In this document: piece by piece, positions 22,354-34,308 of the stretch
How the letters are laid out: every line of letters starts with the position of its first letter
Position numbering within the stretch: the first letter of the stretch is position 1
Program-made: the position numbers and the translations under genes
The notes under the pieces: generated by a model
The model's input: the letters and a program-made list of their open reading frames with translations, nothing else
What the model was told of the DNA's origin: nothing
Databases searched by the model: none
Assembly: GCA_003013855.2 (NCBI GenBank)
Contig: ML058384.1
Location: forward strand, 14,642,176 to 14,706,175
Source: Liriodendron chinense
Lineage: Eukaryota > Streptophyta > Magnoliopsida > Magnoliales > Magnoliaceae
DNA length: 64,000 nucleotides
Direction: 5' to 3'

Positions 22354-25300
22354 TTACAGCTTCTCCAGGCACCCTGTTATGAACTTCATCACATCTTTCC
22401 GCGTTGCCTCCATGGTGGCCTTTGCCTCCGTTAGCGTCAGCGCAGGATCCAGAATATCACGAAGTTCGATTTCTAAGTCTTGTATTTGCTTGCACGCCGC
22501 CTTTCCTTCACTCTTGAGTTGTGCGACCTCGGCACGGTTCTAATTAACGACAAGATCAAGGCGGGCAACCTCAAGATTTATGGTCGTTTCTTCTGCTTGT
22601 AGCGGCACGATCTCAGATCTGACATCAGCAAGATGATTAATACACCCGTGACACTGAGTCTCACTATCTTCTAAGGTTATTCTAGCATTAACTGCCGAAT
22701 GTTCTCGCTGCTCTACGATAGGCCACAAAGAAGACAGCACTCGCCATTTCTCTTCAGCCATAGGGTCAGGTTCAATCCATTCAATCATAATAACCTGCGC
22801 AACAGAATCCTCGAAAGAAGAAATGCGACAAACCATTTTGGATACATCAGGCCCGATTACTCCTATGCAAGCTTCCAATGCCTTCACCCTAGCTCCTCGT
22901 GTATGACACTCGCTCGGCTCAGCCAACATCAAAACAAAGAATGTCGAATGCTCCTTGGGCAGCAACATTAGAATTGGTAATATCTGCAACAAAAGGAACA
23001 GAGCAAGTATGCAATGAAATGATAAGTACAGAAAAAGAATACACCAAGGAGCTATGAAAGAACCGTACCGGTAGATGAGTCAATAACAGGTTCCGAGAAA
23101 TCCGCAATATGTGTCGTCGCATCAGTGAACGGCTCAATGGTCTTGGTCAGTAGCATCGAGGTCACATCCAGAAGTTCAGTAATATCGCTATCAGTATCGA
23201 TCATTTCAGTTACCACCGGCGACTCCGCCATACCCTCAACACTGGAAGCACCAGGGGCCATAGACACAATTGTGTCATTCCCTGACATAGTGGACCCTTG
23301 CAGATTATCCTCTCCAATCCACCCAACCTGCTCTCTCACGCCGACATGATTTGATGTTTCATTCGCCGGCCCAGCCATCGTCAGGTCACTTTCACTAATT
23401 AACCGATTGTCATCCTTATCACCTTCAACCACCAGAAGGCGTGTGAACCCAGCTTCTTGAGACCATTTCGCTAAAAGTATTCGAAAGTATGCCAGACATC
23501 CAACGCAGTATCCTCCTTACGATGGTCATTTGACACACTCAGGGAAGTCTTATACCTAATGCTCGATGATAAATACGCTTCAACTTGCTCTCTATAATAA
23601 CCCAATCCATCAGCGAGGACCTCTGTCAACCCTGGAGGAGGAATGTAGAGTGAATCATCAACAGAGATGTTGTTCAGAACTAGAGCATACTGATGCACCC
23701 ACCATCTCAGCCAGCTATAAGGACCGCCAGTCTTCCGATAGAGGCCAGGAAGCATGAACCTCACGCTCGTTCACGTCATCAAAAGTTGATGCCATATCCA
23801 CTCCCAGTGAGCAGGACCCGTGCCATATGCCCGCTCTACTTTGGCTACATCCGGTAGCATTATCGAAACACCCTGATCGTACCCGAATTACCTGGCAAAC
23901 CGGCTAGGGTAATAAGGTTCTCGCCAGAACTCTATTCCTTCACGCAGCGGAAGTGAGGCAGTACGTATAGACACTAGAAAGTCCCTATCAATGGTATCCA
24001 CAGAATGTTCATCATCAACGACTTCTCGATCTTCTCCGGCATCAGAAACAAGAAAGTGGTAGAAACAAATCTCCACCCAACTGCCAATTTTTGGAACTAT
24101 CCAATCAGACGACTGCGTTATCATGTTAAGTTTCCTGTAGCGATAAAGAGGTGAGTGATCAGCATGGAGATACTGGAAGAGATCCACTCCGTATGTCCAC
24201 AGGAAATATATGCCCAACCATCCACAGAAGAAATACCATGGACAATAAGCCGCGTTCATCCTTCGCAAGGGTTGGTCTTTGTTACTTGCAATATTGCCAA
24301 AAGCCCTATATAAACTGCATAGCACAGGTGGTGCCAGATAAAATCGACGACCATTTGCAAGATCTCCCGCCACGGTGAAGCGAGAAACCCTGACACCATC
24401 AGCAATCTTAGAGCTAGGCAGCATAACTGCCGACAGCCAGTATGCTAAGAAGCCCGCTAGTTCACAAGACGTCGTAAGCTCATTCGGATTGCGAAACTTT
24501 TGTTCAAAATGTTCCTTCATTAATGCCTGGTCTTCAGGTAAGATCTCATACTTTTCGTAATCAATGCTATAAGAAGAAAGAAGTGCCCATGTCAGAAACA
24601 AAGAAATGAAAGTATGCAGAGCACGAAGTACAAAAGAAGGCATCGAAAGAAGGATTACTTCATCCTTTGGCTGAAGTAGATCAACCAGTCGTCACAGTGA
24701 ATCTTTGTAATATTATCGAACTGTGACAACTCAGTAAACAACTCTAAACAAGCCTTTAAATGATAAGCATCTCGAGGACTTTTGAGCCGAGACAAAGACA
24801 GCTCTTCATCAGTTGAGACATATTCCTGGTAATATTCTCCTATCACTGGACAACCCAGCCATCATCCGGAGATCCCATAAGGTTATGCTCATCTCTCCAT
24901 ATGGAAAGTGGAATGAATTGGTAACGGAAGACCAGTAGTTCAAGACGCTTTGAAGAATTGTTGGATCTCAAAAGAAATGCTTAGAGGTAGCATCGATAGC
25001 CTGATGCAAGCCGACTTGTTTCAAAACTCTCTCATGGTGGATTAAAATCTCTTTTGCCCACGGCTCATAACCAACTCGCTCATTCAAATGACCCCGCGTA
25101 TGAAAGCTCTTCGTCACCTACATCGTCGCCTTGTCCATGTGTCGAAACCTTTGCTGCACTATCTCAAAATAATGGCTGGAAAAGGAGCGTGAGGATCACA
25201 AGTAGGTGCAAGGAAAACCATTTCTCTCGAGAGACCTACCCGCTGTTCTCTCCCATCATCAACTAGTAAGGTAGTCAACAACTGCTCAAGGGCAAATGTC

Positions 25301-25938
25301 CACCTCTTGACCCCGTAGAACTAAAAAGGGCCTTGAGCGTTGGACAGTTTGATACTCGGGAAGGGCCTATACCTTGTAAGAGATTTTTCATGCAGGATGA
25401 CTCGGTCGGTATAAGGGTTGACTGATGGAGAAACCACACGTCTTGATGATCTTATTTCTATGCCAGCCGATCTTCATCCGGTCATTATTCAGATCAATAA
25501 GCTGCGGCGATCGCTCCACCTAGTTGACTTCCTTAGCCGGCTTCTTACCTCGATTCCATCTCCTCCTCTTCTTCTGACTTTCATGATCATCCCCGGAATG
25601 TTGGACATGCGCACTAGAAGGACCTGCCCCAACAATGATTGCAGCATCAGTGAACTGACAATACCAGGTGGACCATTCTTACTCAGTCCCTTGTGAAGGA
25701 GGCTCAGGCACGATCTTATCTACGTAAATATGCAATAATACTTCGTGAGGAAGCTGCTTAATTCGACCGGAGAAATCCTTCACTTCATATTCAATCGTCC
25801 CAAAGAATTGCGAGCGACACTCTACCGAAGATGGGTTAGCAGTATCTCCAGTCACCCTCTTCTTCCCGCGTCATACAAACGAAGAGCCGGAAACTTGTGA
25901 TTCAGAATTTTCGCCGGAAGACCTGCTACTGTCGCCAT
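22354..25938 (-). pseudogene. Antisense plant mobile domain (PMD) gene of element E
   Basis: Reads minus from ATG 25938 to TAA 22356-22354, in several exons with indels. Recognisable PMD blocks in order: FHFPYGEMSITLWDLRMMAG (about 24950-24880), ELAGFLAYWLSAVMLPSS (about 24460), SRFTVAGDLANGRRFYLAPP (about 24370), ARQFGYDQ-like GYDQGVSIMLPDVAKVERAYG (near 23880) and WWVHQY (about 23700). An acidic Ser/Thr-rich stretch (23430-23050) and a C-terminal coiled coil (22990-22360) follow. PMD proteins are known both as plant gene-silencing factors (MAIN/MAIL) and as passengers of MULE and gypsy transposons. Here the gene lies opposite to gag, in the slot used by the antisense gene of A and B. Exon limits are approximate. 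Confidence 0.75.
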
Positions 25939-26444
25939 GATTCACTGCAATACGTAAACAAAAGTGCAACAAACAAAAGACCAACGCATGTAACAAGCAA
26001 CATAATAAGGTAAGCATTGCATCATTCAATCACGAATTTCACACACAAAACACGTCAGTAAATACATGCATAAAGTCATGACCTACATCAATATGGAAAC
26101 AGTGGAATTCGAGCGCACATCTGACAAACAAGCACGCACATATCATAGCGCAGCAAATACAGTAACAGCCCTACATGTACACTCGGACTGTGTGTGAATT
26201 CGCACTAACCCCAGATGATGCATGTGCGCCCGCTTGGAAGTGCACATCATAGAGCCGCTTAAAGGAGCAGTTACAAGCCATCAAAGACCAACATAAGCCG
26301 CATATTATGGACCCTAAGCACTAAGTCTTAATCATATTCAAGCATTGAGCAAGACAGTGACAAACAACATTGAATTCGGCCGAGGATGGAGCCGAATACG
26401 CCATTTCTTCACCGAAGGCAAGTGTCGGGGCCAAAATTGAGAAA
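25939..26444. other. Leader region of the antisense gene, non-coding
   Basis: Probable 5' UTR of the antisense transcript that starts near 26775. CA-rich, with scattered ACATG/CATGCA words. No coding region seen. Confidence 0.5.
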
Positions 26445-26735
26445 TTCCACTAAGTGTTGGGCTGACATGCGCCCAAGGTGGAGCCCCAGGTGCATGTGGC
26501 CTCTCACATGCGCCCAAGCCACAAAATTTGGAATTAGAAGTTCACCCATAAAGCACCAGGCGCATGTGGCCTCTCACATGTGCCCAACTCAAAGAAAAGA
26601 GAAAAGGGAGAAGTGTTAAATAAGGCATCAGGCGCATGTGGTACCCCACATGCGCCCATCTACAAATTCTGGAATGAAACAAGTTTAGAGCACATGCGCT
26701 CATAGGGAGGCCACATGCGCCCACTCCCTCATGAA
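26445..26735. promoter_or_regulatory. CACATGCGCC / GGCGCATGTG inverted array (antisense leader)
   Basis: At least eight CACATGCGCC-like words, several as inverted pairs (GGCGCATGTGG-CCTCTCACATGTGCC; GGCGCATGTGGTACCCCACATGCGCC split by a few bases). They lie immediately downstream of the antisense TATA box. The same word recurs in the LTR at 27540-28510. Confidence 0.75.
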
Positions 26736-26804
26736 AATCTCTCTCACCTCTTATATTTTCACTTTTCTTGATTTGAAAATGTGCAAATGACTCAGTGAGT
26801 CCCG

Positions 26805-26812
26805 TATTTATA
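26805..26812 (-). promoter_or_regulatory. TATA box of the antisense PMD gene
   Basis: Minus-strand TATAAATA in the context GTATAAATACGGGAC. It matches the antisense TATA boxes in A and B in sequence and in place, just inside the 3' LTR. Confidence 0.6.
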
Positions 26813-26870
26813 CTTGAGCCTGGGGACCGGTGCACTGCACTGGCCTGACGTAAGCATCCATCGCAGCGCA

Positions 26871-26888
26871 CCGAGGGGGGGGGGCACT
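26871..26888 (+). other. Polypurine tract of element E
   Basis: CCGAGGGGGGGGGGCACT immediately precedes TGTTGGGGCTC at 26889. It would prime plus-strand synthesis and mark the 3' LTR boundary. The G-run followed by CA.C resembles the tracts at 10681-10693 and 52629-52641. Confidence 0.75.
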
Positions 26889-27539
26889 TGTTGGGGCTCA
26901 TATTTGTACCCATTATAAAATAGTATTCAGCAGTCCATCTACGATGATTTAGACCGATTTCGAGATCCGAAATACTCGGAAGACGCCAGTGCAACCCTAA
27001 CGTGCGCGATCGTGACCAAGACTTATAAATGTCATTTTGGAGTAAAATCAGACATTCGGATCACCGTTAAATGATCCGAAATGCCCTAAAACCCTTAACT
27101 TACAAGTTTTAAAGTCAGGCGACGTGTATTATTACCCGCGTGCTTCCAAATGCGTTTTGCCCTAATCGTATCCGACTATAGGGGTCCGGAAGCCTATAAA
27201 TGCTATTTCTGAAGGGAATTGGACATGCGGATGACCGCCAAATGATCTGAAATGTTTAGAAACCCGTAAGTTTTAAATTTGAATGCCATATGATGTACAC
27301 TTTTACCTGCGCGCACCGAAGTGCGTTTTGCCCCTGTTTGGAGCCGATTGAGAGGGTCCAAATTGCGAAACAACTACCAAAATTCATAGCAGATGACCAT
27401 CGGTACCCCAGCCCGTTCATTCAAGAGGTCGATCATGGCCTAAAAGTGGCTTGGCGTCAGTGACTTCGGTCATTGAAAAAGTAGCCCCCCCTCTGGAGGT
27501 CGCCCGTCGGAGCTTAAAACCTAAAATATTCTAAGTGAT

Positions 27540-28510
27540 GGAATGTGAGTACACGACTCTCTCTCCACATGCGGATGCCATGAGGAGACATGCATTTTCC
27601 CTCTCACCATATGCGCATGAGAGCTCTCTCTCTCTCCCTTTTCAATATTTTCAAACTTCTAAATAAAATAAAAATACAAAAAAAATCATGAAAATATAAG
27701 AGGTGGGGCAACATGCGCCCACCATAGAGGCCACTTGCGCCCATACCAGGGGCACATGCGCCCACACCAAGCCACATGCGCCTGATGCATGGTGACATGA
27801 GCATGATCCACATCACTTGCCCATGACTCCTCTCCAAATGCATGCGCTCATGAAATTTTTTACTTTACTTTCTTGGACCCGGGACCCGATTAAATTGTTA
27901 TAAATAGTGCACTCACCTGTTGAGAGAGAGAGGCTTCATTTTCTGGAAAGGATCGTCAGAGCAAGGTAAAATCCTTGCCGAAATCCTCCGTCGGCTATTC
28001 ACATGCGCCCACACCTCGTCGGATGCCATCGCTAGAAAGGGATTTCTCCCACCAGAGCTACAATAGAGAAAGAGATAGGGAAAATCCACATGCGCCCATC
28101 CTTTTGTTGGAAGATATGGGAAATTTCCCTAGTCCTTATAGGACATGCGCGCAGACAAAGGGAAAACTTCCCTAAGTCCTTACAGGACATGCGTCCATGC
28201 CCATGGGGTTTTGGAAATCAAAAGTCATGAAGTGAAGAGGGCACATGCTCCTGGGAGAGGGCACATGTGCCCACCTCCCTTCCATTCCCTCTCTCTCCTC
28301 ACTCCCTCATGCCACATGCGCCCAAGGGGTAGGCACATGCGCCTACCTCCCTTCCATTCCCTCTCTCTCCTCACTCCCTTATGCCACATGCGCCCAAGGG
28401 GCAGGCACATGCGCCTACCTCCCTTCCATTCCCTCTCTCTCTTCACTTTTCTCCCATATGCGCTTGAGGAGGGGTCACATGTGCCCACCATGCAATTCAC
28501 ATCCGCCCAG
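27540..28510. promoter_or_regulatory. CACATGCGCC array in the E LTR with 66-bp tandem units
   Basis: More than fifteen CACATGCGCC/GGCGCATGTG-like words on both sides of the LTR TATA box (27899-27906). From about 28255 to 28490 they are arranged in three tandem units of about 66 bp (CTACCTCCCTTCCATTCC ... CCACATGCGCCCAAGGGG). Same core as the antisense-leader array at 26445-26735. Confidence 0.75.
27899..27906 (+). promoter_or_regulatory. TATA box of the E LTR
   Basis: TATAAATA on the plus strand, about 1 kb into the LTR. A GAGAGAGAG-rich likely transcript start region follows at 27922-27933. Confidence 0.6.
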
Positions 28511-28511
28511 A

Positions 28512-29346
28512 CGCTGATGGGACTTGGAATCTTCTATGGTGTGGCTCGCCTCCTGATCGCGTCGACGATCCTAGACACACACGCCAATGTCTATCCATCC
28601 CCCAGATCGGATCTCCCAACGCTTAATGTTAAGTGGACCAAATCAGCAATTTGATTAGAAAGGCCAATACTTAGCCAAAATTGCAAACCTCGGAAACCCT
28701 TCCGAAAGAGCCGGAAATGGCCGAAATCAAGAGGAATCAGGCGGAATTTGATCAACCCTGAGAGGGAAACTTCTCTCCGCCATAACATGATACATCATAA
28801 TCATGCACCGCGACGAGGTTATCCAAACCTAGGAGCCTCGAATACCCTAATTAAGCAGTCAGCAGGCCAAGTACTTAGTCATTTTCAGCCCTAAGAAGTG
28901 CCCTGTCGGCTCGAAAATCGACCTATGCTAAGCGAATCGAAATGCGATCGCACTGCAACCCTCGTGGACATAATCCACCCTTGTTCAAAGACTATCATCA
29001 ATGGTATCCATCGAATGTCCCGATCAGACCGCAAATAGGTCTACTACTTAGTCATTTTCAGCCCTAGGAAGTGCCCTGATGGCCCGAAAATCTACTAATG
29101 CCAAATGAAATCAATTGCGATCTCAAAGACATGAAGGCAAAAATATCGATGACATAAAAATACACATGAAGCAGATCAATCAAATCAAATGCATAATTTG
29201 TCTGATACACTGAACATCTAGCATAAACGCGATCCTCTCTCGAGCATGCATAAAGCATATTTACTTCGTACCGTACTCATTTACATCCATTGCAGGAATT
29301 TATTTTATCCCGAATTGAGATACGAAACTAAATCGAAGGGGACTAT
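28512..29346 (+). other. E LTR interior, non-coding
   Basis: Leader-like sequence with a diverged direct repeat (CTTAGTCATTTTCAGCCCTA.GAAGTGCCCTG at about 28875 and 29048). No coding region recognised. Confidence 0.5.
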
Positions 29347-30944
29347 TGTTCGCTTCCCCAAGTGTAGGGTTGCGATGTAGTAATAATCTCGGTAAGACTG
29401 AGGTTGATCCATAGGGATTTATGAATGGGTGTTCTCAAAATTTGTCTAAAACAACTAGTAATTAAGATCCTATTAAGAACTAAAGCTGGAAAATAGTAAT
29501 TTGGATTTAAACAGTGAATGTGTAAGGTAATATCAATCTAAAAAGGCACTAGAGCGCCAAGGATCCACTTTTGATAAGTTTCAATGCATCAACACAACTA
29601 GGTCTCTCATAACTCAATCGGAATTGAATTTATATCTCTATCCGATCGGAATATAGAGCGGTTAAATCAACAATTATCCAAAACAGTTGCTCATTCATTA
29701 ATTCAATTCCCACAATAATACTCAAGCCTTGGGCACACTCAATTGTGTAGGCCAAGCCTCTTTCCAATCTAGTTGAGATTCACAACCATAGCTTTCATCA
29801 AATCCTGTCACTAGACTTGATTACAACTAATGATTAGAACTCTAATTAAATCAAAATCAATCAACAAACAGCTATTCCAGATTATAACAAAAGATAAGAA
29901 CCTTAGTTGAATGAGTTCCCACATGAAGATCGGGCCATTGTACACAAGGCAATCAAAGGGTCTACCATGCCCGAAGTCGATGATAGATCAATGAACTACA
30001 CAAGCATAAACAATGCTTAGAAGGTAAGCTACCAAGCTTAGAATCAATAAGAATCACATGAGCCCGGAGTCATCAAGAGATCAAAGTAAAAAACTAAACT
30101 AGTACTTGATTCAAACTCACATTAAACTAAAATTCTTCAATTAAAACATAAAAGGAAACCTAGGTTGCATCAATCCATCAAAAATGAATCAAAAGCTTCA
30201 CCTCTTAGCCCTAGCTAAGAGGTTTTAGTTCATCTCTAACATCCTTGAACTAAAAAGCCTTAAAAACATTAAAAAACTACTAAAACAGGAAGAAAACTAA
30301 GAAAACTTGAAGTAGAATCCGTCTCCCAAGCAATCCCCACGTCCTAGCATGCTTTGGTATGAAGGGAAGAAGTCCTTTTATAGTTTGGAGGTGTCCATTA
30401 CGCAAGAAACTTCCAGATTGCGCGTAAACTTACGCACTTGGGCAGAGAAATTCGGCGCCCAGAATAGAAACCTTGTTGTTTACGCATGTCCGACCGGTCG
30501 CATGACCGGTCTGAGCCTGTGGACGACCGATCGCACGATCGGTCTCAAAACTGCATAATCTGTCCAAAGAGTTTTTGTGTTTCTGGACTACTCTGGACCT
30601 GTCTGGCGACCGGTCTGACGACCGGTCTAGCGACCGGTCTAAGAGGAGAAAAAAACAGTCCAAAAAATACACTTAAGACCTGTCTGGCGACCGGTCTACA
30701 GACAGGTCTAAGAACAAATTTCAGCTTTTCTTCTTTATCTCTTCTCTTTCTTTCTTGCTTCTTTCTTCCACCTTTTGTCACTTGTTATATTGATCTTCAA
30801 TGCATATAAAGTGACTCTTTTAACCATGAATTGGTGAAGTCTCCTTCTCATTCCTACAATCACAAATCCATGCATTAGATTAGTCTTTAAATCATGAAAC
30901 GCATGCATAATGAGTGATGAATTGGGGCAATTAAGAGCTCAACA
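29347..30944 (-). mobile_element. 3' LTR of element C
   Basis: Plus-strand ends TGTTCGCTTCCCC...GAGCTCAACA. Minus-strand TATAAAA is at 30382-30376. It lacks 13 bp (TTAGAATATTCAC-like) near its high-coordinate end and carries one more GACCGGTC-type site than the other LTR. Confidence 0.92.
30488..30712. promoter_or_regulatory. GACCGGTC dyad array in the C 3' LTR
   Basis: Sites GACCGGTC-GCAT-GACCGGTC (30492-30511), GACCGATC-GCAC-GATCGGTC (30525-30544), three ACCGGTC sites at about 30608-30642, and GACCGGTC..GACAGGTC at about 30687-30708. They lie about 110-330 bp upstream of the minus-strand TATA box. Confidence 0.75.
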
Positions 30945-30956
30945 CACCCCCCAACC
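30945..30956 (-). other. Polypurine tract of element C
   Basis: Minus strand reads GGTTGGGGGGTG directly before the 3' LTR start TGTTGAGC. It is the plus-strand primer site expected at this place. Confidence 0.8.
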
Positions 30957-32292
30957 AGCATTTTGCTAGTCCCGAGCAAAACATGCGTGAAACAAGTTTC
31001 ATTCTCCAAAACCCAACTCTTCTTCAGAAACTATTCTTCTATACATTCCAAGACACACAAGCGTAAAAATCAGATAAATTAGGTGATGGAGGTTGAAACC
31101 TTAAACTCTCAGAACATAATAAGTGTTTATATGAAATTCCCGCTGTTTGATTGATAAATAGAAGAACTTGAACAAATTCAACCTAGTGTGCATAGTGAAA
31201 GTTCATCCCATGAATTTTCGGGATTATCTTCTTCAGAAATCAACTAAACTATAGATCTCAAGGTGTATAGAGCAACAACAAGCCTATGATAGGAATTTGC
31301 CTTACCGTCCTTCCGACAGCTTTCACACTACGTCCCATTTTCGGCTTTGGTTACAGGTAGACCATCCCCCGGTTGGTAGTAGGTAGCCCTAATCGAAATT
31401 TTCCACCATTTTTCCATCATTCCCAATTTCATCCTTCCTTTCCCTTTTTCTTTTACATTAGATAGGATTTTTAGAAATCCATATCTTTCGTTATTTTCCC
31501 ATGAACAAGGATGGACAAAGTACCCCGGCTTGGTTTCTCAATACCTTAAATCAAGGTCTAGTTAATCCACAAATCACATAATCCTTTCAAATCACGAAAA
31601 TCGTATAATGTGAACTAGGTGCAAAAGTTGTTCAAATTTTCTATCAATCATAAAAATAGGTGAATTCACATATAAAACCATTATATTAAGAGAAATTCAA
31701 AGCTTGCAACATCCCTCACTTCGTATCTCCTTTTTTTATACTTATATCATCTTGAATGCATAAAATCAAAGTTTTCCAAAAGAGTTTTGAATTTTAGAAA
31801 AATCAAAAAATTTCTACATCATTGCTCGAAATGTCACAAAAGCTAGCGGATTCATCATCTAAGAAATCTCTCACCCCCCAACCAAAACTTTACATTGTCC
31901 TCAATGTAATAAGATATGCAATATGCATGACATGAGAGCAATGACATAAAACAAAGGAGAGTGAGAACGAGAGTACCTAAGGTAGCAAGTTGATCAATTC
32001 TAGCATCTTCCATTGTCTCAATGAGACTTATTCAATCCTAAATGTAGAAAAGAAATCCTAACCTACCTACCTACCTTTGATTAGTCCGATCGACTATATG
32101 ATCAAATTTAAGCAGGATCTTCATGAATTTTCATAAGTTTCTCATGAGGACCATCCAAAGTCCCGCTCGAATGTATACATGGGTGCATTTCTTCATTAAG
32201 GTCCAATCATAGTGTGCACCACACGCATGTAAGGAGGAGATAAGAACAGCAAAAAGATATCTCCTCAAGTCCTGAATTGGGTTGTAATTGAT
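30957..32292 (-). other. Non-coding internal region of element C
   Basis: AT-rich, no gene seen. One pyrimidine-rich block (31420-31460) and the sequence next to the polypurine tract (GCTCGGGACTAGCAAAATGC on minus) may be structural. Confidence 0.6.
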
Positions 32293-33678
32293 TCAAAACG
32301 GGTCCTCCCAATCAGAATTTTCAATGGGTTGAAGAACCCATAATGGTGGAGAGACATTCATTAAGTATTTTTCAGTTTGAGTTGTCTCCTCTACAAATTC
32401 AGAATTGCATAGTGCTTCCATAAACAATGGTAAAGAGTGTAAATCAGTGGAATGGTGTTCTTTAGGCACCAACACCATGTCTAACAAACTATCCAACTCC
32501 TTAATCATCTCATCATCCAGATCATAGGGGTGGGTCATGCATTCCTCTAGGAAATTGAGAGAGTCAGATGAAGGGTCCTCGTTCTCCCTAAGTGATTGAG
32601 GAAAGTCTGTTTCAATGACAATGAATTCCTCTTCTATAGAGGGGAGGTCTTCCGAAGAAAAATTTTCAGATTTAGTGATAAGCACATCATCTAACATTGG
32701 TTGATCTAAAATTTCAGATTGTGCCACCACATCATCCAAAGAAACAGAATTCTCAACCCAAGAGAGTTCTTCTACAATAGAATCCGACATGTGTTGTTGG
32801 TGGAAGGACTAAAAAATATAGACTTCAGCCATCTCTCTAGCAAGAATATCTTCTGGCGACTCATAAACATTCGGCCCTTTGGAAGAAGAAATCATGGGCT
32901 CACAATCATCTACGGAACCCTCATTGGAGGCAATCTCACTATCACTTTCAGATTTTATGGATTCCTCAGGTTCGTCAACCATCATTGAAATCTCTTCATC
33001 ATTAAAATCGGGATATCTAAAAGAGATTGTTGATTCACCATAATCGATGGTGATATTGGGGTCACCAAGATCAATATCCTCTAGAAGTTGAGTCATTAAA
33101 TCTGGAGAAGGTTGGGTTTGGATAGCCTCATCCTCCTCATTATTGGGGATTGATTCGATGTTCCCAATGTTGGGTTCAGGATTTTGAGATGGCGAGAGGT
33201 TTTGTATGCATTGCTCAGTTTTTTTCATAAACTCTCGCAGTGTATCCTCAAGAGTTCGTGTCGGTTGTGGCTCGTGAGAAAGAAACTCTTGAGGATAATT
33301 GTTGGCATCCATGGTTGGCTCGTCTCCCAAATTAAAATTTTGATGCTCCCACCTATTAGGATTATGCATGTCATATGTTGTGCTATTAGATAGTTGTTGA
33401 TATTTGTAGCCAAACAAGTGATCATACATTGTCCTAACCGGTGGAACATTATTCATCTCTTTTCGATACTCTCCTATTGTCTTACTTGGTGAAAAGTTAT
33501 GCCCATTGTTGTCATTCTAGTAATCTCGCAAGGTCTTACGTGGGGGAGTATTAGAAGTAGATTGAGTCATAGAAAGATATTCATGCTTGTAATGGTTCCA
33601 ATCATAATGATTTTTAATTTGGTTCGACCTCTCATCTTCCAAAAGGTATTTAGACAATCCACCCGTCCAATCATTCAT
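32293..33678 (-). CDS. Unknown acidic protein of element C (about 460 codons, two in-frame stops)
   Basis: Minus frame from ATG 33678 (MNDWTGGLSKYLLEDERSNQ) to 32293. It is continuous apart from TAG at 33519-33517 and a stop at 32811-32809. The middle and C-terminal parts are rich in Asp/Glu/Ser (LLEDIDLGDPNITIDYGEST; DLPSIEEEFIVIETDFPQ; DLDDEMIKELDSLLDMVL). I see no zinc knuckle, capsid motif, DTG protease motif or YxDD. It occupies the place of gag after the PBS. It may be a highly diverged gag, a captured host fragment or an accessory factor; I do not recognise the family. The frame without the two stops suggests recent coding function. Confidence 0.6.
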
Positions 33679-34286
33679 AATGAAATTATAAGAAGTTGAA
33701 ACAGAAAAGAATTCTTCCTTCCATCCTTTACTCCTCTCTAAGACCGAAGCACAAGGTGTCTTGCAATGGCTGAGCCAGAAGCAAGGATAGAGACCGATTT
33801 CTCCTGGTCAATAGGGGTTCAAAGAACTCCCCACCCACTCTTTGAGTCTTTTGAGAAAAGTGCAGAAAAAGAAAAAGAGAGGAATAAGATTGAGAAGAGA
33901 ATTTTCTAAGCACAAGGTGATCCAAGACGGCAGTGCCGACCAATAGGAATCAAGGTGGCACAAGGCCAACCTATCAGAGATCCAAGAGGAGTCTCCACCC
34001 ACTCTACAAGAGATGAATATGGTACGAATGAGTAAGAGAAGAAGAAGAGTAAGGTTAGAAAGATAGAACCTGATTTGGCACTTGAGATTCCTACTTCTTC
34101 TTCAACTTCCTAAAAATTCCTGAAGTAGATCTATGTTAGAATCCTTCAAAATCAAAACAAACTAAGTTAGTATCCTGAAATTAAAATAAAACTTAGCCTA
34201 GAAAGCAAAACAAATCCTAAACCTATCTTAACACAATCTTAACTAAAAGCTATCTCAGAAAATTCTAAAAATACCGCATAGAAATC

Positions 34287-34308
34287 CCCGGCAACGGCGC
34301 CAAAAACT
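34287..34308 (-). other. Primer binding site of element C (tRNA-Asp type)
   Basis: Minus strand reads TTTTTGGCGCCGTTGCCGGG directly after the 5' LTR. TGGCGCCGTTGCCGGGGA is the known tRNA-Asp-complementary PBS typical of Athila elements. Confidence 0.85.

Noticed and set aside
22699..24560. Plus-strand frames opposite the PMD gene
   Set aside because: Composition and absence of motifs show they are shadows of the minus-strand gene.
28255..28490. CRISPR-like array
   Set aside because: Spaced direct repeats of 66 bp without unique spacers, in plant LTR DNA.
28145..28654. 169-codon frame with repeated HMRLPPFHSLSLLTP blocks
   Set aside because: It is the translation of the 66-bp CACATGCGCC units; all three frames show repeats and both strands are open, so it is not coding evidence.
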